Positions 1 to 8,577 of a DNA stretch of 64,000 nt are shown here, piece by piece. Where the stretch lies: the NCBI RefSeq assembly GCF_001423405.1, contig NZ_LMNS01000023.1, positions 63,683-127,682 of the forward strand, read 5' to 3'. The position numbers and the translations under genes are program-made. Source of the DNA: Methylobacterium sp. Leaf123. GTDB lineage: Bacteria > Pseudomonadota > Alphaproteobacteria > Rhizobiales > Beijerinckiaceae. Position 1 is the stretch's first letter. Each line of letters opens with the position of its first letter. The notes beneath the pieces were generated by a model. It had not been told where the DNA came from. It saw only the letters and a list, made by a program, of their open reading frames with translations, and ran no database searches.

Positions 1-971
1 AGGCGCGAGTGCAGCGCGCCGGCATTGTTCATGGCCTCGTAGGCCATGCCCGCCGACATCGAGCCGTCGCCGATCACCGCGATCATGTTGCGGCGTTTCG
101 GCGCCGGACCGCCCTTGGCCTTGGCCTCCGCCTCTTCGAGGTCGCGCGCCACGGCCATGCCGAGCGCGGCGGAGATCGAGGTGGAGGAGTGGGCCGCGCC
201 GAAGGGGTCGTACTCGCTCTCGCTCCGCTTGGTGAAGCCGGAGAGGCCCCCGCCCTGGCGGAGCGTGCGGATGCGGTCGCGGCGCCCGGTGAGGATCTTG
301 TGCGGGTAGCACTGATGTCCGACGTCCCAGACGATGCGGTCGTCGGGGGTGTCGAAGACGTGGTGGAGCGCCACCGTCAGCTCGACCACGCCCAGCCCGG
401 AGCCGAGATGGCCGCCGGTGATCGATACGGCGTCGATCATCTCGGCGCGCACGGCGTCGGCGACCCGCCGCAGCTCGCTCTCCGGCAGAAGCCGGAGACG
501 ATCCGGCGTCTCAAGACCCTCAAGGATCGTCGTGTCCGCTAGTGCCACCTCCGCCTCTTCGAGGTCGCGCGCCACGGCCATGCCGAGCGCGGCGGAGATC
601 GAGGTGGAGGAGTGGGCCGCGCCGAAGGGGTCGTACTCGCTCTCGCTGCGCTTGGTGAAGCCGGAGAGGCCCCCGCCCTGGCGCAGGGTGCGGATGCGGT
701 CGCGGCGCCCGGTGAGGATCTTGTGCGGGTAGCACTGGTGTCCGACGTCCCAGACGATGCGGTCGTCGGGGGTGTCGAAGACGTGGTGGAGGGCCACCGT
801 CAGCTCGACCACGCCCAGCCCGGAGCCGAGATGGCCACCGGTGATCGACACGGCGTCGATCATCTCGGCGCGCACGGCGTCGGCGACCCGCCGCAGCTCG
901 CTCTCCGGCAGAAGCCGGAGACGATCCGGCGTCTCAAGACCCTCAAGGATCGTCGTGTCCGCTAGTGCCAC
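1..971 (-). CDS. dxs: 1-deoxy-D-xylulose-5-phosphate synthase, partial, with in-frame duplicated N-terminal segment
   Basis: Thiamine-diphosphate enzyme joining pyruvate and glyceraldehyde 3-phosphate, the first step of the MEP isoprenoid pathway; cytosolic. The 3' end lies outside the window. I place the start at GTG 971 with GAGG eight bases upstream. The frame reads through two copies of the first 141 residues ([45 protein letters not shown]), then into the normal continuation with the thiamine-diphosphate motif [18 protein letters not shown] near the window edge. A normal Dxs has this segment once, so the full product would be about 141 residues longer than usual. A second GTG at 548, in the same context (GCGGAG just before it), could start a normal-length enzyme. 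The family call is firm; which start is used is open. Confidence 0.93.
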   Translation of the reverse strand, partial: MALADTTILEGLETPDRLRLLPESELRRVADAVRAEMIDAVSITGGHLGSGLGVVELTVALHHVFDTPDDRIVWDVGHQCYPHKILTGRRDRIRTLRQGGGLSGFTKRSESEYDPFGAAHSSTSISAALGMAVARDLEEAEVALADTTILEGLETPDRLRLLPESELRRVADAVRAEMIDAVSITGGHLGSGLGVVELTVALHHVFDTPDDRIVWDVGHQCYPHKILTGRRDRIRTLRQGGGLSGFTKRSESEYDPFGAAHSSTSISAALGMAVARDLEEAEAKAKGGPAPKRRNMIAVIGDGSMSAGMAYEAMNNAGALHSR

Positions 972-972
972 C
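125..972. repeat. Direct tandem repeat inside dxs, 423-bp period, two copies
   Basis: Copy 1 is 125-547 and copy 2 is 548-970, with two more matching bases at the junction. The period of 423 is exactly 141 codons, so the dxs frame stays open. The copies differ at seven positions (225/648, 261/684, 264/687, 315/738, 369/792, 414/837, 426/849). In the dxs frame every one of these differences is silent. Confidence 0.97.
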
Positions 973-1060
973 GGACCAGCCTCATGCCCGAAGTAAGAAA
1001 CGGCGCGCAAACCGTTGCGCGCGATGAGTTTTGTCGTGATCGAAACCGCACCCGCGCCAC

Positions 1061-1327
1061 CTACTCGACGTCGAGCGGCGCGGTGCCGGCGGCCCGGCCG
1101 TCCGGTCCGATGGCGATCTTCTGGATGCGGGCCTCGGCCCGCTTCAGCAGGGTCTCGCAGTGACGCTTGAGCGCCTCGCCGCGCTCGTAGATGGCCACCG
1201 ACTCGTCGAGGGGCACGTCGCCGCGCTCCAGCCGGCGCACGATCTCCTCGAGCTGCTCCAGCGCCCGCTCGAACGGCAGATCGTCCGGCGCCGCCGCGGC
1301 CGATGCGTCGGGTGTAAGATCGTTCAT
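1061..1327 (-). CDS. xseB: Exodeoxyribonuclease VII small subunit
   Basis: Small helical subunit of exonuclease VII, which degrades single-stranded DNA together with the large subunit XseA (not in this window). The 88-residue protein has the family core [20 protein letters not shown] followed by [20 protein letters not shown] chose ATG 1327 because AAGGGAAT precedes it; an in-frame start at 1375 would add an unconserved N-terminus. It lies 89 bp upstream of dxs on the same strand. xseB next to dxs is a common proteobacterial arrangement, though ispA, often between them, is absent here. Confidence 0.93.
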   Translation of the reverse strand: MNDLTPDASAAAAPDDLPFERALEQLEEIVRRLERGDVPLDESVAIYERGEALKRHCETLLKRAEARIQKIAIGPDGRAAGTAPLDVE

Positions 1328-1426
1328 CCCGGATTCCCTTTGGGGCGGGTTATGACGGGCGACGTGCGGTCGCACAAGCCCAGGTCGATTGCGTGCGACC
1401 GATCTCCGCCCCGCGCGGCGGACCCG

Positions 1427-1939
1427 TCACGCCACGGTGAGGAGGAACGGCGTGCCCTCGAACGCCTCAGCGCCGCGCCCGATTTCGCTGATGGCAGCGC
1501 TCATCCGCCCCTCGCGTCCGAGCAGGCGGTCGGCGATCTCGACGAACAGACGGTTCGGCGTGGCGCTCGGCGCGAGCCGCCGCAACTCTCGCGCAAGCGC
1601 GGCCTCGTCCCGATCCGGAAGCAGGGCGCAGATCGCGGCGTAGGCCGCCGCGGTGGAGCGGCTGATCCCGGCATAGCAATGGATCACCATCGGCTGTTCG
1701 CGGGGCCAGGCGGCCACGAAGTCGAGGACGCTACGCACATGCGCCTCACCCGGCGGCAGGTGCCCCTCCATCGGCGCCACGATATCGCTGAAGCCCACAC
1801 GCAGATGGTGCTCCGGGCGGATCGCGGCGGGCCGTTCCACCGCGCTGCCGAGCGTGGCCAGCGTCACGAGATGGCTCGCGCCGCTGGCCGTGACGATCTC
1901 CGGCAGGCGCGAGAGGGGGCAGACGTGGATGACGGGCAT
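1427..1939 (-). CDS. Dual-specificity/tyrosine phosphatase-like protein
   Basis: 170-residue cytosolic protein with the Cys-based phosphatase loop HCYAGISRS (Cys about 88, Arg about 94), which fits HCxxGxSRS. This loop normally forms a phosphocysteine intermediate on Tyr, Ser or Thr phosphates. A candidate general acid is an Asp near residue 52 (FSDIVAP). The protein is compact, without a membrane segment or regulatory domain. It sits 12 bp downstream of the HD hydrolase and ends a same-strand run ygfZ-tag-HD-PTP, so they are probably co-transcribed. Its substrate cannot be read from the sequence; small metabolites or phospholipids are as possible as proteins. Confidence 0.82.
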   Translation of the reverse strand: MPVIHVCPLSRLPEIVTASGASHLVTLATLGSAVERPAAIRPEHHLRVGFSDIVAPMEGHLPPGEAHVRSVLDFVAAWPREQPMVIHCYAGISRSTAAAYAAICALLPDRDEAALARELRRLAPSATPNRLFVEIADRLLGREGRMSAAISEIGRGAEAFEGTPFLLTVA

Positions 1940-1951
1940 TCTCTTTTGGTC

Positions 1952-2578
1952 TCACGTCCCGCGCTGAAGTGCCGCGAAGCGGGCGAGATAGCACGCCTCC
2001 GCCTCTGCGGTCGGCCATCCGGCGACCAGCCGCTCGATTTCGGCGTCGATGGGCTCGGGCAGAACCGGGGGGCGCCCGAAGATCCCGTCGGCCTCCGCGT
2101 TGGAGAAACCGGCGAGCCGCGTCGCCTCGATCGCCGCGGCGATGCGGTCGGCGCGCTTGACCAAGCGCGAGAGCGCCGGGGAGGGCGCGGTGAGCCCGAA
2201 GCGCTGGCGGATCGCCGCGAGCAGGCGCCGCTCGACGCTGCGATAGGCGTCGCCGATGGCGTTCTTGAGCGGCGAGATGATGTCGCCGATGACGTATTCC
2301 GGCGCATCATGGAGCAGCAATTCGAGCCGCTCCGGTGCGCCGATCCGCGGATCGAGGGCGGCGCCGATCGCCTCCACCAGCAGCGAGTGCTGCGCCACGG
2401 AGAAGACATGTGGCCCCGCCGTTTGCCCGTTCCAGCGGGCGACGCGGGCGAGCCCGTGGGCGATGTCGGTGATCTCGACATCGAGCGGCGAGGGGTCGAG
2501 CAGGTCGAGCCGCCGTCCCGACAGCATCCGCTGCCACGCCCGCACCGGTTTCTTGGGATTGCTCACGGCCACGCTCAC
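1952..2578 (-). CDS. HD-domain phosphohydrolase (YfbR-like)
   Basis: 208-residue HD-superfamily metal-dependent phosphohydrolase. Visible metal ligands are His41 (DIAHGLARVARW), His64 (VAQHSLLVE) and the HD pair His90-Asp91 (LLLHDAPEYVIGD), an order typical of YfbR-type 5'-nucleotidases and related single-domain HD proteins. I chose GTG 2578: its GTGA overlaps the tag stop codon and GAGGAA lies upstream. Further in-frame GTGs at 2572 and 2566 would shorten it by two to four residues. The overlap with tag points to coupled translation. A role in nucleotide turnover is a family-level inference. Confidence 0.8.
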   Translation of the reverse strand: MSVAVSNPKKPVRAWQRMLSGRRLDLLDPSPLDVEITDIAHGLARVARWNGQTAGPHVFSVAQHSLLVEAIGAALDPRIGAPERLELLLHDAPEYVIGDIISPLKNAIGDAYRSVERRLLAAIRQRFGLTAPSPALSRLVKRADRIAAAIEATRLAGFSNAEADGIFGRPPVLPEPIDAEIERLVAGWPTAEAEACYLARFAALQRGT

Positions 2579-3204
2579 GGGCGGCGTTCCTCGCCGAGGG
2601 CGGCGCAGGGCGCGTGACGATGGCAGCCGGTGAGATGGTCGTTGACCATGCCGACCGCCTGCATGAAGGCGTGGACGATGGTGGGGCCGCAGAAGGTGAA
2701 GCCCTTTGCTTTCAGGGCCTTGCCCATCTTTCGTGACACCTCGGTTTCGGTGGCGATCGCGGCGCGGTTGGCCGCGTTGGTCTGGATCGGCCGGCCGTCG
2801 CAAAAGTCCCAGAGGAAGGGTGAGAAGCCCGGCCCGGCCTCCTCGATGGCGAGCCACGCCCGCGCGCCGCTGATCGCGCCGCGGATCTTGGCGCGGTTGC
2901 GAATGATGCCGGTGTCGCCCATCAGCCGCTCGACATCGTCCTCCGTGAAGCGGGCGACCCGCTCTGGCTCGAACCCCTCGAAAGCCCGGCGGAAGCCGTC
3001 GCGGCGGCGCAGGATGGTGATCCACGACAGGCCCGCCTGGAACCCGTCAAGGATCAGCTTTTCGTAGAGCGCGCGGGACTGGTATTCCGGCACGCCCCAC
3101 TCGGTGTCGTGATAGGCGACGTAAAGCGGATCGGTCCCCGGCCACCAGCAGCGCGGACAGCCGTCGGGATGGGTGGTGATCAGCCCGCTGGAATCCGCGC
3201 TCAT
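2575..3204 (-). CDS. tag: DNA-3-methyladenine glycosylase I
   Basis: Base-excision repair enzyme that removes 3-methyladenine from alkylated DNA. The 209-residue protein carries the family features: an N-terminal zinc-ligand Cys in CPRCWWPG, YHDTEWGVP with a ligand His, the helix-hairpin-helix region EKLILDGFQAGLSWITIL, and C-terminal His and Cys ligands in NDHLTGCHRH (about 190 and 194). Length is normal. Its ATGA start overlaps the stop of ygfZ, and its stop overlaps the start of the HD gene, so three genes are translationally coupled. No Ada-like regulator is nearby. Confidence 0.95.
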   Translation of the reverse strand: MSADSSGLITTHPDGCPRCWWPGTDPLYVAYHDTEWGVPEYQSRALYEKLILDGFQAGLSWITILRRRDGFRRAFEGFEPERVARFTEDDVERLMGDTGIIRNRAKIRGAISGARAWLAIEEAGPGFSPFLWDFCDGRPIQTNAANRAAIATETEVSRKMGKALKAKGFTFCGPTIVHAFMQAVGMVNDHLTGCHRHAPCAALGEERRP

Positions 3205-4055
3205 CCGGCCACGGCCGTGTCGGTGGGGAAGGCGAAGCGGGCGAAATCGGGCTTGGCCAGAGCCGCGATCGTGCCGCCCACCCGCACCGGCTCACCGATG
3301 GCGAGCGCGTCGCCGAGGCGGTCGAGGCGGATCGTGGCGAGCCCCCGGTCCCCGGCCGCACTGCCGGTGACGCCGAGGCTGCGCGCGCCCGCCGTGACCT
3401 CCGTGCCGGGCGCCGGCGCCGGGCCGTCGCGGTAGACGATGGGCAGGATGCGGGTGCGGGCGGTGCCGCGGTGCTGCATCCGCGAGACCACCTCCTGCCC
3501 GACATAGCAGCCCTTCTTGAAGTCCACGCCGCCGAGCTGGTCCATCAGCGCCTCGTGCGGGAAGGCGTCGCTGAAGGCGAAGTCGCGCCCGCCCTCGGGC
3601 ACGCCGATGCCGATGCGGTGGGCGTGATACGCGTCTTCCGTCGCATCCGCCGAGAAGGCGCCTTGCGAAAAATACAGCCGCTCGCCCAGCGCGGGCAGGC
3701 GCCCGTCACGCACCCGCACCGTCTCGGCCGCGGTCTCCGCCCCGTCCCAAGCCGCGGCCACGCCGAGGGTCGGGTCGGCGGCAACCGTCACCTTGGCGCG
3801 CAGGCGGTAGAGCCCGAGCCGCTTGACGAGGTCGGCCACGCGCTCGGCCGCAACATCGAGACGGAAGCCATCGCCGGTGCGGGACACCAAAAAATCGAAC
3901 TGGATCTTGCCCTGGGGCGTCAGCAGCGCGCCGAGCCGCGCCTCGCCCTCGGGCAGCGTCTCGACATTGCAGGTGAGAATGCCTTGCAGGAAGGGGAGCG
4001 CGTCCGGGCCGGACACGGCAACGACGGCACGGTCCGGCAGCAGGGCGATCGGCAT
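3201..4055 (-). CDS. ygfZ: Folate-binding Fe-S cluster assembly protein YgfZ/CAF17 family
   Basis: 284-residue tetrahydrofolate-binding protein related to the glycine-cleavage T-protein. Family members help maintain certain 4Fe-4S enzymes such as MiaB. The diagnostic motif KGCYVGQEVVSRMQHRG is present with its Cys near residue 183, and the N-terminus contains the usual FLQGILTCNVETL region. The start at ATG 4055 is the only reasonable one. It is the first gene of the minus-strand run with tag, HD and PTP, and is divergent from the dihydroorotase gene across about 100 bp that must hold both promoters. Confidence 0.92.
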   Translation of the reverse strand: MPIALLPDRAVVAVSGPDALPFLQGILTCNVETLPEGEARLGALLTPQGKIQFDFLVSRTGDGFRLDVAAERVADLVKRLGLYRLRAKVTVAADPTLGVAAAWDGAETAAETVRVRDGRLPALGERLYFSQGAFSADATEDAYHAHRIGIGVPEGGRDFAFSDAFPHEALMDQLGGVDFKKGCYVGQEVVSRMQHRGTARTRILPIVYRDGPAPAPGTEVTAGARSLGVTGSAAGDRGLATIRLDRLGDALAIGEPVRVGGTIAALAKPDFARFAFPTDTAVAG

Positions 4056-4155
4056 GGCATCTCCTAGAAAGACGGCGGCGTTGCACGTGTAGGACGCCTG
4101 ACATAAGCCGCCGCTATCCGCGTCTCAATCGCGACGAACGAACCGGAAGAGCCCG

Positions 4156-5517
4156 ATGGAAGCACCGATGGACGCGCCGATGGAAGCCTCCTTGGACCTC
4201 ATCCTGTCCGGCGGCACGCTGGTGAACCAGGATGGCGAGCATCGTGCCGATCTCGGCATCCGCGGCGGACGGGTGGCGGCCATCGGCGACCTTTCGGGCG
4301 CATCGGCGGTCGAGCGGCGCGATTGCCGCGGCCTGCACCTCCTGCCCGGCGTGATCGACAGCCAGGTGCATTTCCGCGAGCCCGGCCTCGACCACAAGGA
4401 AGACCTGGAAACGGGCTCGCGCGCGGCGGTGATGGGCGGCGTCACGGCTGTGTTCGAGATGCCCAACACCAACCCGCAGACCACGAGCGCCGCCGCCCTC
4501 GCCGACAAGGTGGCCCGCGCCCACCACCGGATGCATTGCGACTTCGCCTTCTGGGTCGGCGGCACCCACGAGAATGCCGGCGAGGTCGCCGCGTTGGAGC
4601 GGCTGCCGGGTGCGGCCGGGATCAAGGTGTTCATCGGCTCCTCCACCGGCTCGCTGCTGGTCGAGGACGATGCCGGCGTGCGCGAAATCCTGAAGCGCAT
4701 CCGCCGCCGCGCCGCCTTCCACTCGGAAGACGAGCCGATGCTGCGCGCGCGCAAGGATCTCCGCGTGCCGGGGGATCCCGCCTCGCACCCGGTCTGGCGC
4801 TCGCCGGAGGTGGCGGTGAAGGCCACGCAGCGGCTGATCGCGCTCGCGCGGGAGACGGGGGCCCGCATCCACATCCTGCACATCTCGACCGCGGACGAGA
4901 TGCCGATTCTGGCCGCCGCCAAGGATGTCGCCAGCGTCGAGGTGACGCCGCATCACCTCACGCTCGACGGGACGGAAGCTTACGCCCGGCTCGGGACGCT
5001 GGTGCAGATGAACCCGCCCGTGCGCGATGCCGGGCACCGCGACGGGATCTGGGGCGGTTTGAGCCAGGGCGTGGTCGATGTGCTCGGCTCCGACCACGCG
5101 CCGCACACCCTGGAGGAGAAGGCCAAGCCCTATCCGGACTCGCCCTCCGGCATGACCGGCGTGCAAACGCTGGTGCCGATCATGCTCGACCATGTGAATG
5201 CCGGCCGGCTCTCGCTGGCCCGCTTCGTCGATCTGACCAGCGCCGGCCCGAAGCGCCTGTTCGGCATCGCCCGCAAGGGGCGGCTCGCCGTGGGCTACGA
5301 TGCCGACGTGACCGTGGTGGACCTCAAGCGCCGCGAGACGATCCGCAACGAGTGGATCGCCTCGAAATGCGGCTGGACGCCCTACGACGGCGTGACCGTC
5401 ACCGGCTGGCCGGTGGGCACGGTGGTGCGGGGCACGCCGGTGATGTGGCAGGGCGAACTGGCCAACCCCGCGCGGGGCGAGGCGGTGGTGTTCGAGGAAG
5501 CGCTGCCCACGGAGTAG
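4156..5517 (+). CDS. Dihydroorotase-family cyclic amidohydrolase
   Basis: 453-residue amidohydrolase of the class I dihydroorotase/allantoinase type. Visible elements are PGVIDSQVHFREPG, the carboxylated-lysine site GIKVFIGSS, FHSEDE, the metal-site stretches HILHIS and VEVTPHHLTL, and LGSDHAPH. The first His of the usual DxHxH metal motif is Gln here (DSQVH). That holds, to my knowledge, for a broad alphaproteobacterial subfamily annotated as dihydroorotase, so it is probably not a mutation. Three ATGs (4156, 4168, 4180) could start it. There is no pyrB partner beside it, so pyrimidine synthesis is not shown by context; another cyclic amide remains possible. Confidence 0.85.
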   Translation: MEAPMDAPMEASLDLILSGGTLVNQDGEHRADLGIRGGRVAAIGDLSGASAVERRDCRGLHLLPGVIDSQVHFREPGLDHKEDLETGSRAAVMGGVTAVFEMPNTNPQTTSAAALADKVARAHHRMHCDFAFWVGGTHENAGEVAALERLPGAAGIKVFIGSSTGSLLVEDDAGVREILKRIRRRAAFHSEDEPMLRARKDLRVPGDPASHPVWRSPEVAVKATQRLIALARETGARIHILHISTADEMPILAAAKDVASVEVTPHHLTLDGTEAYARLGTLVQMNPPVRDAGHRDGIWGGLSQGVVDVLGSDHAPHTLEEKAKPYPDSPSGMTGVQTLVPIMLDHVNAGRLSLARFVDLTSAGPKRLFGIARKGRLAVGYDADVTVVDLKRRETIRNEWIASKCGWTPYDGVTVTGWPVGTVVRGTPVMWQGELANPARGEAVVFEEALPTE

Positions 5518-5744
5518 TGCCGACATCTCTCATCCGGCGGCAGGCTTTTCGCGAGCATCCGCCCGCACCCCTTCACTACGGAGGGTTGCCCGGCAGCGTT
5601 TGGGACGCTCAGTCATTGTGCCGGAGAGCGAGCCCGCGCCATAGGTGAAAGAGGCGCGCAGAGCAGACAAAGATCACCTCTCAGTCATCCGTGACTTGCT
5701 GCCGCGAAGATGCCTTGCATTTCTTTCAAGCGTTGCGGGGACGG

Positions 5745-7340
5745 ATGTCCGAAATAGGTGAAGTGTCGGCCGTTGCCATGCGGTCACGGCGCAGCCGTGC
5801 GGCCTGGGCGATGCCGGGCGTCGCGCTGGGGAGCCTGCTCGCCGTGACGGGCGCGGGGACGGCCTGGGCCAAGGAGATCGTCCTGCCGGAGAAGAATCCG
5901 GCCGTGACCCTGACGATCCCGGACGACTGGAAGACGGAGGTGCGCGACACCGACGTCGTCTCGACCTCGCCCGACGGCGACGTCTCCTTCGAGGTGAGCT
6001 TCGAAACGCGAGCGGACCGTGAAAGCCTCGTCAAGGACAAGACGAGCTTCCTGCGCAAGCAGAAGGTCAATCTCTCGATCAAGCCGGTCGAGCAGGCGAT
6101 GGATTTCGGCGGCACGCCGGCCCGGGTTCAGCGCTACCGCACCACCGACAAGTACGGAAAGACGATCGTCGATCTCGTGACCCTCGACGCGAGCCGGGAC
6201 CGCGCGCTCCTCATGACGATCTGGGGCTCCGAGGATCAGCGCCAGGCCAACGAAGAGGCGCTGGACGCTATCATGAAAAGCGTCCGGGTTCCGGCCGAGA
6301 CCGGCGGGAGCGGCAACTTCTGGTCGGGCGGCAAGATCGCCGCCAAACCCGAGACGAAGCCGGAAGCGAAAGTCGAGACGAAGGCCGAGCCCACCCCGGC
6401 GCCCGCGGCGGTGGCGGTCCAGCCCGCGCCGTCGAAGCCCTACGCCACCCGGCGGGCGCTGTACGTCGCCCGCAAGGCGGCTGATTTCGGCGATGTCGAG
6501 GCCCGGCCCTCGAACGTCTTCAAGCCCGGCGAGCCGCTCCTGACCTATATCGAGCCGGTGGGCGAGGTCACGCAGGCGATCGGAAGCGATCAGATCGGCT
6601 TCGGCGTGATCGTCGATTTCGAGGTCCGCACGCCGGAGGGCAAGGCCCTCGCGACCCAGAAGACCATGATCGATCGCGACGTGACCGTGAAACGCACGGA
6701 GGGCGAGCCGAACTTCTTCCTCAACCTCAGCCTCGATCTGAACGGCTTTCCGTCGGGCCACTACGTGCTGGTCTATACCCTGCACGACAAGCTGAGCGGG
6801 CGGACGCTCGACGTGCCGCAGCCATTCACGATCGCCCCGGCCGCCACCGACAAGGCCGCGGGCGCAGGCCCGGCCGCCGCGAGCCCGGCTCCCGCACAAA
6901 CCAAGCTCGTCGATGGATGGGAGGTCGCCCTCGCTCCGCAGAACGGCTCGGACTGCACCATCCGCTACGTGAGCAAGGCGCCGCGGACCGACGGCAAGAC
7001 GCTTGCCACGACCATCGCCTTCGTGTCGTCACCCGACACCGACATCAAATTCACGGCCCTGGAACTCAGCGCTTCCGACTGGAAATGGACCAGAAACCAA
7101 GAGTTCAAGGCCCATATCTGGACAGGAGAGTTCTATAAATACTCCGACCTGAACTGGATCGCCGTCGATCCCACCTCCGCCATGATTAGAACCAAAAATT
7201 CGGAGGAGATTTTGAAGATCGTCAAGTCAGGGGATAAGCTCGGCTTCGAGAGAGAAGGCGAAAAGAGCGTCTATTTCGACATCGCCGCTCCGGGCAAAGC
7301 CTTGGAGGCTCTCAAGCCCTGCCGGGATCAATTGAAGTAG
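5745..7340 (+). CDS. Exported protein of unknown function, DcrB/PsbP-like N-terminal region
   Basis: I recognise no full-length family. The start at ATG 5745 follows GGGGA; ATG 5778 is also possible and gives a more typical signal peptide (arginine-rich start, then LGSLLAVTGAG, cleavage near AWAKE). Mature residues 1-140 (TIPDDW... to IMKSVR) resemble the single-domain DcrB/PsbP fold often seen in small lipoproteins. A Pro/Ala/Lys/Glu linker with four KPE/KVE-type repeats follows, then a beta-rich domain (PGEPLLTYIEP through LDVPQPFTIA), another low-complexity linker and a C-terminal domain of about 150 residues with two Cys. It is probably periplasmic. No operon partner is evident. Confidence 0.75.
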   Translation: MSEIGEVSAVAMRSRRSRAAWAMPGVALGSLLAVTGAGTAWAKEIVLPEKNPAVTLTIPDDWKTEVRDTDVVSTSPDGDVSFEVSFETRADRESLVKDKTSFLRKQKVNLSIKPVEQAMDFGGTPARVQRYRTTDKYGKTIVDLVTLDASRDRALLMTIWGSEDQRQANEEALDAIMKSVRVPAETGGSGNFWSGGKIAAKPETKPEAKVETKAEPTPAPAAVAVQPAPSKPYATRRALYVARKAADFGDVEARPSNVFKPGEPLLTYIEPVGEVTQAIGSDQIGFGVIVDFEVRTPEGKALATQKTMIDRDVTVKRTEGEPNFFLNLSLDLNGFPSGHYVLVYTLHDKLSGRTLDVPQPFTIAPAATDKAAGAGPAAASPAPAQTKLVDGWEVALAPQNGSDCTIRYVSKAPRTDGKTLATTIAFVSSPDTDIKFTALELSASDWKWTRNQEFKAHIWTGEFYKYSDLNWIAVDPTSAMIRTKNSEEILKIVKSGDKLGFEREGEKSVYFDIAAPGKALEALKPCRDQLK

Positions 7341-7344
7341 CCGA

Positions 7345-7388
7345 TAAAAAAGCGTCCCGGAGGCCGGTTTCAGGCCTTCGGGACGCTT
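7345..7388 (-). terminator. Rho-independent terminator reading on the minus strand
   Basis: A 16-bp stem (7350-7365 with 7373-7388, one G-T wobble) closes a 7-base loop. On the minus strand it is followed by a run of six T (7345-7350), a textbook intrinsic terminator. It can end the transcript of the gene at 7534-7788. On the plus strand no T-run follows, so it would serve the exported-protein gene only weakly. Confidence 0.85.
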
Positions 7389-7533
7389 GAACGGATAACG
7401 GACTTCGCTGGTACGAGACGGGGCCGAAGCGATCCGGAGCGCCCGTACGATCCTGAGAGATCGCGCCTTCAGGCGGCACCGCGCCCGTTGCGGTTCACAG
7501 GATCCGGCTCACACCTCCGCTTCAGGCTAGCGA

Positions 7534-7788
7534 TCAGTGTTGCAGCGTCGTGGTGAACCCGCCGCCGCGGATGCGCTCGGGCAGGGTCTCGGCGTAACGC
7601 GCGGTCGCGTCCTCGCCATAGGTGGCGACCAGTTCCTGGAACGCCGCGAACAGGGCCGCCTGGGCCATGCAGTCGCCGTCGATCCCGTCGAGACAGCCCT
7701 CCGCGAAGGCTTCCGTCACGAGGCCGAGCGCGAGGCGCTTGCTCTCCGCGTCGGCATCGAAGGTTGCGGTGTCGGCATCGTGGATCAT
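7534..7788 (-). CDS. Small conserved-looking hypothetical protein, 84 residues
   Basis: Unrecognised acidic, helical, cytosolic protein (DADAESKRLALGLVTEAFAEG; MAQAALFAAFQELVATYGE). I prefer ATG 7788; in-frame upstream starts at 7833 and 7902 add a Cys-rich, unconserved-looking tail. No clear ribosome site decides it. It stands alone on the minus strand and is followed by the strong terminator at 7345-7388, which supports its being a real transcription unit. No function is suggested by motifs. Confidence 0.6.
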   Translation of the reverse strand: MIHDADTATFDADAESKRLALGLVTEAFAEGCLDGIDGDCMAQAALFAAFQELVATYGEDATARYAETLPERIRGGGFTTTLQH

Positions 7789-8121
7789 GGCGGGCGGCTT
7801 CGCTTCTCGGCCGGAACAGTGCCGGCAAGACATCGTCACGATACGGCAGCCTTTACGGGCCGGGAAGCAGGGAATTGCGAAGAGGTTAACGCGGAGGCGC
7901 AATTGCGAAGGAATTTCGCAACGTCTCCGGAGTGTGGCGCACTCGCAACAAGCCCGATCGAACGGCCAAATCCGGAACGGATTCCGACGAGGGGAAACCG
8001 GCCCGTCAGAAAAATACGTTGCAGAACAGAAGGCTAGAGCTTGGTCGCGAAAGGTGGCCGATGGCTTTCGCAGCGATGCTCTGGCGACGCCGACCCGATG
8101 CGATCGGACCGGATATGAATT
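7789..8121. other. 333-bp gene-free stretch containing a partial intergenic repeat
   Basis: No coding region is supported. 8034-8092 matches the Rhizobiales-type repeat seen at 33276-33380 (shared core: TAGAGC, then CGAAAGGTGG, then GGCTTTCG, then GATGCTCT). The remainder (7850-8030) is less GC-rich than the surroundings and probably holds the promoter of the gene at 7534-7788. Confidence 0.6.
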
Positions 8122-8577
8122 TTAGCCGCCGAACCGTCCGGCGATGGCATGCGAAAGCCGCTCGCCCTCGGCGACGTAGCGACGAGCGGCCTCGTTCGCG
8201 GCGGGGGTGCAGACCCGGTAGGTCAGACTGTAGCCGCGGAAACCGCGATTGTAGGCGCCGGCGAGGCGGTCGCGGCGGCTCTGCGTGATCCCCTCGCTGT
8301 CGAGGATCGCCTTCATCCGGGCGGGCCATTCGGCGGCATCCGGCGCGGCGCACAGAGTGCGCAGGAAGGCGAGCGCCCCGACGATCTCGGAAAGCCGCAT
8401 CAGATCGCGGTCATAAGGGGCGGGCGGCGGCTCGGCCGGGGGCGGCGGCTCCTTCTCCTTCTCCGGCGGCTTCGGCGCGGATCGGGCCGTGCCGGAGCGT
8501 TGCTGCGCGAAAGCCTCCGCCGCCGGAATCACGGCGAGCAGGGCGGCGAGGATCAGGCGGGCCAGTCCCGTTCTCAT
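8122..8577 (-). CDS. TIGR02301-family exported protein
   Basis: 151-residue protein with a clear signal peptide (ARLILAALLAVIPAAEAFAQ), a Pro/Lys/Glu-rich spacer, then the conserved helical domain RDLMRLSEIVGALAFLRTLC through YNRGFRGYSLTYRVCTPAA. Two Cys (in RTLC and RVCTPAA) probably form a disulfide in the periplasm. The family is confined largely to Rhizobiales and has no assigned function. Its ATG overlaps the NUDIX stop (ATGA, 8574-8577), placing it last in the SDR-propeller-NUDIX-TIGR02301 run. Confidence 0.82.
   Translation of the reverse strand: MRTGLARLILAALLAVIPAAEAFAQQRSGTARSAPKPPEKEKEPPPPAEPPPAPYDRDLMRLSEIVGALAFLRTLCAAPDAAEWPARMKAILDSEGITQSRRDRLAGAYNRGFRGYSLTYRVCTPAANEAARRYVAEGERLSHAIAGRFGG

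Noticed and set aside
9..996. Several plus-strand open frames of 80-180 codons opposite dxs
   Set aside because: They are antisense shadows of a high-GC gene; the dxs frame on the minus strand explains the sequence with clear motifs.
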